Source: G020348385 sp964538085
GTDB taxonomy: Bacteria; Acidobacteriota; Aminicenantia; Aminicenantales; Aminicenantaceae
Assembly (NCBI GenBank): GCA_964538085.1
Contig: CAZIDF010000007.1
Location: 102,925-166,924 of the forward strand
Length of the DNA: 64,000 nt
Reading direction: 5' to 3'
Part shown: piece after piece, positions 1 to 7,328 of the stretch
How the letters are laid out: the number at the start of each line of letters is the position of its first letter
How positions within the stretch are numbered: position 1 is the stretch's first letter
Translations under genes and position numbers: made by a program
The notes under the pieces: model-generated
What the model saw: the letters and a program-made list of their open reading frames with translations, nothing else
Database searches by the model: none
Told to the model about the DNA's origin: nothing

Positions 1-2
1 TC

Positions 3-1280
3 CAAAATCTTATCGATCCTTTCGATAATGGGCGGTATTACGCCAAAATATATGATCTCGATTCCGGAGAGTTAATTTTTTCCAAAGGATTCGACAGTTA
101 TTTCGGGGAGTATAAAACGACAAGCAAGGCTCTGAATGGGGAAAAAAGAACCTATCATGAAACCGCTCTTGTCCCTTATCCCAAAAACAAGATCAAGTTC
201 GTCCTCGAGGTTCGGAACAAAAAAAACGAGCTCCATCCCTTTTTCAGCCAGGAGGTCGATCCTGCTAGCGTCGATGTAAAAAAAGATCCTCTGGCGAAAG
301 CTGTGAAAGTCTATGAGTTGCGAAAAAATGGGAATCCCCATAACAAAGTGGATGTGGCCATTATCGTGGAAGGTTATTCCCTCCAGGAGGAGGAAAAACT
401 CCAGAAGGATTTCCAGCGGTTTACAGAAGTGTTTTTCAGCCACGAACCCTATAAATCGTACGCAAGCCGATTCAATATATACGGAGTTTTTAAACCTTCA
501 GAAGAAAGCGGTTGTGATGAACCACGCATGGGAGTGTTCAAAAACACGGCCATAAGAGCGACATTCAACTCTTTGGGGTCCGAAAGGTATTTATTGACCG
601 AAGATAACCGGTCCTTGAGGGATGTGGCTGCCCATGTTCCCTACGATGCCTTGTACATCATGGTCAACCACAAAAGATACGGAGGTGGGGGGATTTACAA
701 CCTCTATTGCACTTTCACGGCGGATAATCAGTGGTATAAATATCTGTTTCTTCACGAATTCGGCCATTCTTTCGCTGGTCTCGGCGATGAATATTACACA
801 TCATCTGTGGCTTACAATGATTTTTATCCGAGAGGGATCGAGCCCACCGAGCCGAATATCACGGCTCTTCTCGATCCGGATAATTTGAAATGGAAAGAGC
901 TTGTTTCGCCAGGGATAAATATCCCGACGCCGTGGGAAAAAGACGCCTTCGATGAGATGGACCTGGCCTATCAAAAAATCCGGACAGAGATCAACGATAA
1001 GATCGCAGAGCTGAAACGGGCCAATGCTTCTCCGGAAGAGATCGCAGAGAAAGAACTGGAATCAGAACAGCTGTCCAAAAATCACGCGGAAAAAGTAGAC
1101 GCCTACTTGGCCAAAAGCGCCTATTTCGCAAAAATCGGTGCCTTCGAGGGGGCAGGCTATTCCTCCCAAGGTCTCTATCGTCCGATGCTGGACTGTTTGA
1201 TGTTTACCAAAGGAGATAAGCCCTTCTGCAAAGTATGTGAAATGGCTGTCATTCGTGTCATCGAGTATTATTCTGAATGA
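3..1280 (+). CDS. Peptidase M64 (IgA-peptidase-like) metalloprotease, 5' partial
   Basis: The frame is open from base 3 with no start codon in view, so the gene begins upstream of the window. The first ~100 visible residues are beta-rich and match the accessory domain usually found before the M64 catalytic domain. The catalytic domain carries the zinc motif HEFGHSFAGLGDEYY (HExxH encoded at 753-767), typical of the M64 family, which includes Clostridium ramosum IgA peptidase. Residues before the C-terminus form a charged helical insertion rich in Glu and Lys. Two Cys pairs near the end (LDCLM, FCKVCE) could be structural. It probably degrades extracellular or periplasmic protein, but the signal peptide is not visible. 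The next gene is also a peptidase, 49 bp downstream. Confidence 0.85.
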   Translation, partial: QNLIDPFDNGRYYAKIYDLDSGELIFSKGFDSYFGEYKTTSKALNGEKRTYHETALVPYPKNKIKFVLEVRNKKNELHPFFSQEVDPASVDVKKDPLAKAVKVYELRKNGNPHNKVDVAIIVEGYSLQEEEKLQKDFQRFTEVFFSHEPYKSYASRFNIYGVFKPSEESGCDEPRMGVFKNTAIRATFNSLGSERYLLTEDNRSLRDVAAHVPYDALYIMVNHKRYGGGGIYNLYCTFTADNQWYKYLFLHEFGHSFAGLGDEYYTSSVAYNDFYPRGIEPTEPNITALLDPDNLKWKELVSPGINIPTPWEKDAFDEMDLAYQKIRTEINDKIAELKRANASPEEIAEKELESEQLSKNHAEKVDAYLAKSAYFAKIGAFEGAGYSSQGLYRPMLDCLMFTKGDKPFCKVCEMAVIRVIEYYSE

Positions 1281-1329
1281 AAAAATTTCCCGGCAGTCGA
1301 CCGGACAGTTCAGCTTTAGGAGTGAAGTC

Positions 1330-2577
1330 ATGATCAAAAAATATTCCGTTTCCGTTTTATTCCTTATCGGGCATTTGCTGGGAATAGGCCAACCTACGGT
1401 TTGGGGTGATCAGTCCTTGTTCACACCAAAAATCGCAAACTCCGAGATCGTTCAGGATCTTTTCACCTATGTCGAACGAAATGAGGAAGCCATCATCGCG
1501 GAGTGGTGCCTGTTGACAGAGATCCCTGCTCCTTCCGGTCACGAAGAAAAAAGGGCTCAGTATATGAAGGCCCAGTTCCAGTCCATGGGATTGGATAAAA
1601 CATATATCGATGAAGCGGGCAACGTGATCGGCATGTGGAAAGGAACGGATGGAGGGAAAAAAATTGTTCTATCGGCGCACATGGATACTGTGTTTCAGGG
1701 TGTTTGGGATATTCAGGTAAGAAGGGACGGCAATGTGCTGAAAGCTCCGGGAATCGGGGATGATACAGCAAGTTTGATAAACCTCCTGTGGTCTGTGCGT
1801 GCTTTGAAACAGCTCGGATTCAAACCCCAAAACACCTATTATTTCCTGGCCACTGTCGAAGAAGAAACTGGCTTCGATGGAATGCGTGCCTTTATGGATT
1901 CTTCTGAAGAGAATTTTGAATACGTCATCGCACTGGATGGAGATCTGGGGAAGGTTCAATACGGGGCTTTGGGATTCGGCGGAGGCACGGTCACTTTTCG
2001 TGGTCCAGGAGCTCATACCATGCAGAGCCGGGGAGTGCCCAATCCTAATTTGGCCGTTGCCCAGTCGATCGAGCGCATTTGCAAGATCGACCTTCCCATC
2101 ACCCCCATAGAAAAATGGACCGTACTCAATGTGGGAATGATCTCAGGTGGAAAAGTGAGAAATGCCGTTTCGCAAGAATCATCTTTCACGATCGATCTTC
2201 GATCAGGAGATCAGCAGGAGCTGGAAAAAGCGCAAAAGGAGATCAGAAAAATATGCGCCGGCGTTTCCTCCGAAACGGGAGTGGAGTGGGAGTTCCAGCC
2301 TGATGATCAATCCAAGGCCTCCCAAATTCCTGGAGCCAGGGATTCGGCCCTGGTCAAAACGGTTGTGGATATTTTGGAATATCTCGAGATAAAAGATATC
2401 GAAGTGGATCCCCTTGGCTCGACCGAGGCCAACGTGGGAATCGAAAATGGAATTTTGAGCCTCAATTTGGGCCGAACCTATGGACGGTATAAGCATAGCT
2501 TGAGGGAAGAAGCGGATATTGACGGCCTGTTTCTTGCGATGAAGCAGATCATTCTGTTGATCTATTGTTTGGAATGA
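1330..2577 (+). CDS. Secreted M20-family metallopeptidase (peptidase T-like)
   Basis: This di-zinc aminopeptidase/carboxypeptidase-fold enzyme probably trims short peptides in the periplasm. I chose ATG 1330 because AGGAG sits at 1318-1322 and the first residues form a Sec signal peptide (basic MIKK, hydrophobic core VLFLIGHLLGIG). An upstream in-frame start at 1237 would lie inside the M64 gene. Family motifs visible are HMDTVF (metal His and Asp), IGDDTAS (bridging Asp) and VEEETGFDGM (catalytic Glu pair). The central dimerisation lid lies roughly at residues 205-315. The length of 415 residues is normal. The gene likely shares a transcript with the M64 peptidase, and its 3' end overlaps the convergent msrC by 16 bp. 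Confidence 0.88.
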   Translation: MIKKYSVSVLFLIGHLLGIGQPTVWGDQSLFTPKIANSEIVQDLFTYVERNEEAIIAEWCLLTEIPAPSGHEEKRAQYMKAQFQSMGLDKTYIDEAGNVIGMWKGTDGGKKIVLSAHMDTVFQGVWDIQVRRDGNVLKAPGIGDDTASLINLLWSVRALKQLGFKPQNTYYFLATVEEETGFDGMRAFMDSSEENFEYVIALDGDLGKVQYGALGFGGGTVTFRGPGAHTMQSRGVPNPNLAVAQSIERICKIDLPITPIEKWTVLNVGMISGGKVRNAVSQESSFTIDLRSGDQQELEKAQKEIRKICAGVSSETGVEWEFQPDDQSKASQIPGARDSALVKTVVDILEYLEIKDIEVDPLGSTEANVGIENGILSLNLGRTYGRYKHSLREEADIDGLFLAMKQIILLIYCLE

Positions 2578-3050
2578 GTCCTTTCTGTGGGTTGAATCAG
2601 CCTCACGATTTTCTCCAGCCATGTTTTATCGATTTCCGTAAAGGCATCGGGCTTTTTGCTGTCCACGTCGAGAACGGCCCAAGACTGGCCATCTTCATCC
2701 AAGAGCGGGACCACGATCTCTGAGTTGGAACGGCTGTCGCAGGCGATGTGGCCTGGAAAATCATGGACATTAGGCACCAAGATCGTAGAACGGCGGATTA
2801 TTCCGGCCCAACAAACCCCTAAGTTTTTTTCGAGAACCTGGCAAGCCAGTGGGCCTTGGTATGGACCGACAATCAGTTCGCCAAAATCGAGGATGTAAAA
2901 TCCTGTCCAGAAAAAGTGGGGCATTTTGTGATGAAGAAGGGCGGCCACCGTGGCCATTCGAGAAATGGGATTGCTCGTATGCTGGCAAAGAGACTCCAGT
3001 TGGTGGTAGATCCGCTTGTATCGACCTGCGAGTTTTCCTTTATCCTGCAT
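2562..3050 (-). CDS. msrC: Free methionine-(R)-sulfoxide reductase (GAF-domain fRMsr)
   Basis: This single GAF-domain enzyme of 162 residues reduces free methionine-R-sulfoxide in the cytosol, using thioredoxin. The three cysteines C70, C80 and C104 are spaced 10 and 24 apart, exactly as C84/C94/C118 in E. coli fRMsr (established knowledge). They lie in the motifs GPLAC, GVCWAG and PGHIACDS. The following SEIVVPL segment is also family-typical. A purine-rich GGAGAAAGGAA precedes the ATG. An extended -10 lies about 115 bp upstream, so the transcript would have a leader of ~108 nt with a small GGGCT/AGCCC hairpin. The gene stands alone between convergent and divergent neighbours. Confidence 0.9.
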   Translation of the reverse strand: MQDKGKLAGRYKRIYHQLESLCQHTSNPISRMATVAALLHHKMPHFFWTGFYILDFGELIVGPYQGPLACQVLEKNLGVCWAGIIRRSTILVPNVHDFPGHIACDSRSNSEIVVPLLDEDGQSWAVLDVDSKKPDAFTEIDKTWLEKIVRLIQPTERTHSKQ

Positions 3051-3164
3051 TTCCTTTCTCCGTGGTGGAGGAGGGGGTGCGGGCTGTTGTCAGCAAAAGG
3101 GGGGTTGATGATGGGAACCAAAAAGGTGGGGGCTCTTTCCAGCCCGCAAAAAAGAACCAATTCC

Positions 3165-3173
3165 ATTATAGCA
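3165..3173 (-). promoter_or_regulatory. Extended -10 promoter for msrC
   Basis: Read on the minus strand, this is TGCTATAAT: a perfect TATAAT with the TGn extension, which can work without a good -35. No convincing -35 is seen. The implied start near 3158 leaves a ~108-nt leader before msrC. Confidence 0.5.
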
Positions 3174-3227
3174 AAAAAAATGGTTTTGTAAATAAAATCC
3201 CTGATTTTTTTTATTTTTAAATTTATC

Positions 3228-3254
3228 TTGACATTACCCCTGGAATTTTATAAT
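3228..3254 (+). promoter_or_regulatory. Sigma70-type promoter for the small conserved protein
   Basis: A perfect TTGACA (3228-3233) and a perfect TATAAT (3249-3254) are separated by 15 bp, slightly shorter than the optimal 17. It lies ~92 bp before the start codon of the 65-residue gene. Confidence 0.6.
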
Positions 3255-3345
3255 AAATTGGCAGGACTATTTGAGTTAAACTTGGGAAATCAACCTGGAT
3301 TAAAAATGTTTGCTCAGACCAAAATTTAAAACGGAGGTAAAGTCA

Positions 3346-3543
3346 ATGGCTTATGAATTCAAAAACTCAAAGGGGGTTAAGTATTACCTCCATTTCAAGG
3401 ATGTCAACCTTAAGGGAGGACGTGTGCAGAGGATCTACTTTTTTGCCCGTGATGTCAGACCAGGTTCTCTGGATGCTGTGCCTGCTGGCTACAAAGTCAT
3501 GGAAACTGAAAGAACGGGTATGCCCATTCTGAAAAAAGCTTGA
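3346..3543 (+). CDS. Small conserved hypothetical protein (65 aa)
   Basis: The ATG at 3346 is fixed by ACGGAGGT at 3331-3338. The product begins AYEFKNSKGVKYYLHFKDV and ends in GMPILKKA. It is a basic single-domain protein with alternating beta-strand-like stretches and no membrane segment or cysteine. I know similar short proteins (YxLH..V.L.GG..Q.IYFFA pattern) in diverse bacteria and archaea, without assigned function. It has its own strong promoter and a strong terminator, so it is a single-gene unit, probably well expressed. Nothing in the context points to a role. Confidence 0.75.
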   Translation: MAYEFKNSKGVKYYLHFKDVNLKGGRVQRIYFFARDVRPGSLDAVPAGYKVMETERTGMPILKKA

Positions 3544-3600
3544 CGTTCTCTTTCCATTCAAACATTTAAAAATCACTCGTATTTTGTTTTGACGTAACAG

Positions 3601-3640
3601 GAGGGAGCCAGCCTTTTACGGCTGCTCCCTCTTTGTCTCT
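3601..3640 (+). terminator. Rho-independent terminator
   Basis: GAGGGAGC-C-AGCC pairs with GGCTGCTCCCTC (3620-3631) around a TTTTAC loop, leaving a single bulged C. The stem of 12 pairs is followed by CTTTGTCT. It ends the small-protein transcript and insulates the ABC importer downstream. Confidence 0.75.
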
Positions 3641-3684
3641 CCAGACCCCTCCATCCGGTGGGGATTTCATACATAAATATAATT

Positions 3685-3713
3685 TTGACCTGATGTGGGC
3701 TTATGGTTATACT
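3685..3713 (+). promoter_or_regulatory. Sigma70-type promoter of the sugar importer (leaderless start)
   Basis: TTGACC (3685-3690), a 17-bp spacer and TATACT (3708-3713). Seven bases after the -10 is position 3720, which is the A of the start codon, and no Shine-Dalgarno sequence precedes it. The geometry predicts a leaderless mRNA. Confidence 0.6.
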
Positions 3714-3719
3714 CTTTTT

Positions 3720-4709
3720 ATGAAAATAATAAAGATCTTCACCTTTTTGATTTTTGTATTTATCTTCACCAATAGCTGCGGTTCCAGGAACCAAGATAAT
3801 TTTGACGCTGGGGCCGAGCCCAAGATAAAAATCGCTGTGATCCCCAAAGGGACGACACATGAATTCTGGAAGTCCATTCATGCCGGAGCGCAACAAGCCG
3901 CCATCGAGTATGGAGTCGATATTTTGTGGAAAGGACCCCAAAAAGAAGATGACAGAGCGCAACAGATAACGGTTGTCGAAGATTTCATAAGCCGGGGAGT
4001 GGATGGGATCGTGCTCGCCCCTCTTGACGATCGAGCCTTGATGCGCCCTGTGCGGGATGCGGCCCGAGAAAAGATCCCGGTCGTGATCATCGATTCTGCT
4101 CTTCAAGGAGAGGATTTTATCAGCTTTGTTGCCACGGATAACTATCAGGGAGGCGTCCTGGCCGGGAGAAGAATGGGTGAGCTTCTCCAAGATAAAGGAA
4201 ACATCTTCATGATCAGGTATCAGGCAGGTTCAGCCAGCACGACCAAAAGGGAAGCGGGATTTCTGGATACGATGAATAAAGAATTTCCTGGGGTGAATTT
4301 TTTAGTACAGGATCAATATGCCGGAAGCACAACGGAAACGGCTTATCAACTGGGAGAAAACCTGCTCAATAGATTCCCCGATGTCGCTGGGATCTTCTGT
4401 CCCAACGAGTCCAGCACGTTCGGGATGCTCCGAGCGCTTCAGGAAGCTGGAAAGGCAGGAATGATCGTTTTTATCGGATTTGACAGCAGCCCCAAGCTAG
4501 TGCAAGGATTAAAAGAGGGCCATATACAGGGACTGGTGCTTCAGGACCCTGTCAAAATGGGCTACCTGGGTGTCCGTCAAATGGTCCTGCATCTCAAGGG
4601 TCAACAGATCGAAACCAGGATCGATACAGGTGTTTATATGGTCACGAATGAAAACATGGAGGATCCCCGGATGCAATCCCTTTTGAAACCGGATCTGTCA
4701 AAAAACTGA
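3720..4709 (+). CDS. Ribose/galactose-type ABC transporter substrate-binding lipoprotein
   Basis: This periplasmic binding protein of the Peripla_BP_4 (RbsB-like) family delivers a sugar or related small molecule to the permease. The N-terminus MKIIKIFTFLIFVFIFTNSC is a short lipoprotein-like signal; the lipobox is imperfect (TNSC). The mature part starts KIAVIPKGTTHEFWKSIHAGA, the classic opening of the family, followed by DGIVLAPLDDRAL and a second-lobe PNESSTFGMLRAL. I chose ATG 3720 because upstream in-frame codons would place unlike residues before the signal, and because the promoter puts +1 on this ATG. It is the first gene of a binding protein-ATPase-permease operon. The substrate cannot be read from sequence. 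Confidence 0.85.
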   Translation: MKIIKIFTFLIFVFIFTNSCGSRNQDNFDAGAEPKIKIAVIPKGTTHEFWKSIHAGAQQAAIEYGVDILWKGPQKEDDRAQQITVVEDFISRGVDGIVLAPLDDRALMRPVRDAAREKIPVVIIDSALQGEDFISFVATDNYQGGVLAGRRMGELLQDKGNIFMIRYQAGSASTTKREAGFLDTMNKEFPGVNFLVQDQYAGSTTETAYQLGENLLNRFPDVAGIFCPNESSTFGMLRALQEAGKAGMIVFIGFDSSPKLVQGLKEGHIQGLVLQDPVKMGYLGVRQMVLHLKGQQIETRIDTGVYMVTNENMEDPRMQSLLKPDLSKN

Positions 4710-4714
4710 CCTCC

Positions 4715-6244
4715 ATGATGAATTCAACCCATCAGGCTGAACCCCTCCTTCGTATGGAACATATCAACAAGAGGTTCGGCGCTACCTGTGCGCTGGACGA
4801 TGTTGATTTCGATCTCCTTAAGGGAGAAGTGCATGCCCTTATCGGTGAGAACGGAGCGGGAAAAAGCACGCTGGTCAAAATTCTCAGCGGTGCTGTTTTG
4901 CCGGACAGCGGTTCGATGATGTTGGAAGAGCGTTCCTTTGTCCCTTCCCATCCCCTTGATTGCCGAAGGCATGGGATCGCCATGATTTACCAGGAACTCA
5001 ACCTTGCCCCCGATCTCAGTGTCGAAGAGAATATTATGCTGGGGAGGGAGATCCATCAATTCGGTTTTGTCAAGAAAAAGACAATGCAAAGGGCGGTGGA
5101 AAGGATTCTGGAGTTTGTCCATCATCCAGAGATTGAACCCAACGTCCCAGTCAAAAAGTTAAGCGTTGGGGCGAAACAGATCGTGGAAATCGCCCGGGCT
5201 TTAGTTGGGGAGGCAAAGGTCTTGATCATGGATGAGCCCACCAGCAGCTTGACTCAAGAGGACACCCATCGACTTTTTCAGATAATCGACAATCTGAAAA
5301 ATCAGGGTGTCAGCATCATCTACATCAGCCATTTTTTAGAAGAGGTGCAGGAGGTTGCGGACCGATTCACCGTGCTTCGGGACGGGAAAAAAATTCACTC
5401 GGGCCAGATGGGAAAAACAAACCTGGATGACTTGATTCAGATGATGGTGGGACAAAAATTTGTGGAAATGTTCCCCCGTGTCGAACATGAAACCGGAGAG
5501 GTTATGCTTCAGTTGAACGGGATGAAGGGCAAGAGAATGACCGAAAGAGTAGATCTTGCTCTTCGGAAAGGAGAAATACTCGGTGTGGCCGGTTTGATCG
5601 GTGCAGGTCGAACGGAAACGCTACGCACGATTTTTGGTTTAGATAAAATCGAGAAAGGATATCTTGTTGTGGGAGATGCAAGGACAGATAAGGGCAAGCC
5701 CTGGATCAGAATAAGCCAGGGAATGGGCTTGTTGAGCGAGGATCGACAGGGGGAGGGCTTGGCCCTCTCTCTCTCCGTCGCCGACAATCTCACTCTCAGT
5801 CATTTTGCCCCATACAAGAAAGGGGGGCTACTCAGGTTGAAAAAGCGACGAAAAGCCGTCGAAAATTGCTTAAAACAGGTCAAGATCAAAGCGTCTGATC
5901 CGGACCAGCCGGTAAATGGCTTGTCAGGAGGAAATCAGCAAAAAGTTGCGCTGGCTCGGTTGCTTCATCAGGAGGCGGATATCCTTCTTCTGGATGAACC
6001 TACACGCGGGATAGACGTGATGAGTAAATCCCAAATCTATGAATGGATGGGAAAACTCGTTCAGGGAGGCAAAGCCATCATTTTTGTCAGCTCCTATCTG
6101 CCTGAACTGCTGGGCATTTGCGATAAGATCGCGGTTTTCCACAGAGGAAAACTCGTCGATTTCCGGCCGGTTGCCGACTGGGATACACAAAGCATCATGA
6201 CCGTGGCGACACTGGGTCGGGGGACCCATGAAAAACAGGCATGA
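4715..6244 (+). CDS. Sugar ABC transporter ATP-binding protein (RbsA/MglA type, two ABC domains)
   Basis: This 509-residue cytosolic ATPase has two fused ABC domains, as is standard for the CUT2 sugar importers. Domain 1 has Walker A GENGAGKST, a signature-like LSVGAKQIVEIARAL and Walker B VLIMDEPTSSL. Domain 2 has the usual degenerate Walker A of the family (GLIGAGRTE), with signature LSGGNQQKVALARLL and LLLDEPTRGID. The gene starts 5 bp after the binding-protein stop with a weak ribosome site, so coupling is likely. Its end overlaps the permease start by 17 bp. Confidence 0.93.
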   Translation: MMNSTHQAEPLLRMEHINKRFGATCALDDVDFDLLKGEVHALIGENGAGKSTLVKILSGAVLPDSGSMMLEERSFVPSHPLDCRRHGIAMIYQELNLAPDLSVEENIMLGREIHQFGFVKKKTMQRAVERILEFVHHPEIEPNVPVKKLSVGAKQIVEIARALVGEAKVLIMDEPTSSLTQEDTHRLFQIIDNLKNQGVSIIYISHFLEEVQEVADRFTVLRDGKKIHSGQMGKTNLDDLIQMMVGQKFVEMFPRVEHETGEVMLQLNGMKGKRMTERVDLALRKGEILGVAGLIGAGRTETLRTIFGLDKIEKGYLVVGDARTDKGKPWIRISQGMGLLSEDRQGEGLALSLSVADNLTLSHFAPYKKGGLLRLKKRRKAVENCLKQVKIKASDPDQPVNGLSGGNQQKVALARLLHQEADILLLDEPTRGIDVMSKSQIYEWMGKLVQGGKAIIFVSSYLPELLGICDKIAVFHRGKLVDFRPVADWDTQSIMTVATLGRGTHEKQA

Positions 6245-7220
6245 AGAAAAAATGAAAGAAAAAAAACGCATCCAAGCCCTGTTGAACTGGGTCGGGCCAT
6301 TCTTGGGCCTCATTTTGGTGCTGGTCATTTTTTCTTCCATCCCTGAAGTTCAAGAACGATTTTTGAGGATATCGAATCTGAAAAGCGTTGCCACCCAGTC
6401 CGTAATCGTGGCTCTCGGAGCCTTGGGAATGACATTTGTCATCATCAGCGGAGGTATCGACCTTTCTGCAGCCTCCAATATAGCTTTGGCCAGCGTTGTT
6501 ACCGCTTTTGCCATCAACCTGGGCTTTTCTCCCGTGCTGGCTCTGCTTTTGGGCGTGTTGACCGGAGGGATAGTGGGATTGGTCAATGGCGCGCTCATCA
6601 CTTCCCTGAGGCTGGTTCCCTTTATCGTGACACTCGGTATGCTGGGGATAGCCAGGGGACTGGCCAAATGGATGGCGGGTAACCAGAAGATCGATGCTCC
6701 GATCACATGGATCAATGAACTCATGGCGAAGAGTCCAAGACCCTCTTGGCTGCTCCTTGCTCCAGGTGTTTGGATCATGATCATTTTTGCCGTTGCCACC
6801 GCTGTTATACTGCGTTACGCTGTCTTTGGAAGACACATTTTTGCCATCGGTTCGAACGAAGCGACGGCCCGGTTGTGCGGGATCCGGATCGGTCGAACCA
6901 AGATCCTTGTTTATACGATCGCTGGTCTATTCTGTGGCCTGAGCGGTGTGATGGAGTTTTCTCGCCTGACAGTGGGAGATCCTACGGTAGCCGTTGGGTT
7001 GGAGCTGGATATCATAGCCGCTGTGGTGATCGGGGGAGGGAGTCTAAGCGGCGGGGCTGGGAGTATCCTCGGCTCTATGATCGGCGTTTTCATCATGGCG
7101 TTTCTTCGGAATGGATGCACCATGATGGGCTGGCCCAATTACATTCAGGAGATTATTATCGGAACGATAATCGTGGTCGCTGTGGCTTTGGACCAGATTC
7201 GCCACCGCCAGTCTACTTGA
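6228..7220 (+). CDS. Sugar ABC transporter permease (RbsC type)
   Basis: This 330-residue polytopic membrane protein of the BPD_transp_2 family forms the channel of the importer. About eight to ten hydrophobic segments alternate with short loops. The motif EATARLCGIRIGRTKILVY near residue 210 is the conserved cytoplasmic ATPase-coupling region, and the GGGSLSGGAGSILGSMIGV stretch is typical of RbsC. GGGGG six bases before ATG 6228 supports this start; a second ATG at 6252 is possible. It is the last gene of the operon. No sugar kinase or regulator is adjacent. Confidence 0.92.
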   Translation: MKNRHEEKMKEKKRIQALLNWVGPFLGLILVLVIFSSIPEVQERFLRISNLKSVATQSVIVALGALGMTFVIISGGIDLSAASNIALASVVTAFAINLGFSPVLALLLGVLTGGIVGLVNGALITSLRLVPFIVTLGMLGIARGLAKWMAGNQKIDAPITWINELMAKSPRPSWLLLAPGVWIMIIFAVATAVILRYAVFGRHIFAIGSNEATARLCGIRIGRTKILVYTIAGLFCGLSGVMEFSRLTVGDPTVAVGLELDIIAAVVIGGGSLSGGAGSILGSMIGVFIMAFLRNGCTMMGWPNYIQEIIIGTIIVVAVALDQIRHRQST

Positions 7221-7286
7221 CACGAGAGGCTGCACTTGTCCTTATTAGAGGACATAAGTTCTTATCCTGTCTAGGGGGAGAGAAAA

Positions 7287-7302
7287 TGGCATGGATTTTG
7301 CT
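7287..7302 (+). promoter_or_regulatory. Sigma54 (RpoN) promoter
   Basis: TGGCAT-GGATT-TTGCT matches the -24/-12 consensus TGGCAC-N5-TTGCA. GG is at 7288-7289 and GC at 7300-7301, with exactly 10 bases between. The start would fall near 7313, giving a 16-nt leader with AAAGGAGG before ATG 7329. A sigma54 activator is encoded in this window at 35792. Confidence 0.7.
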
Positions 7303-7328
7303 TTTATGATGGATGGAAAGGAGGAAAG

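Noticed and set aside
1237..1329. Upstream start for the M20 peptidase
   Set aside because: It lies inside the M64 gene, has no Shine-Dalgarno, and ATG 1330 gives a clean signal peptide.
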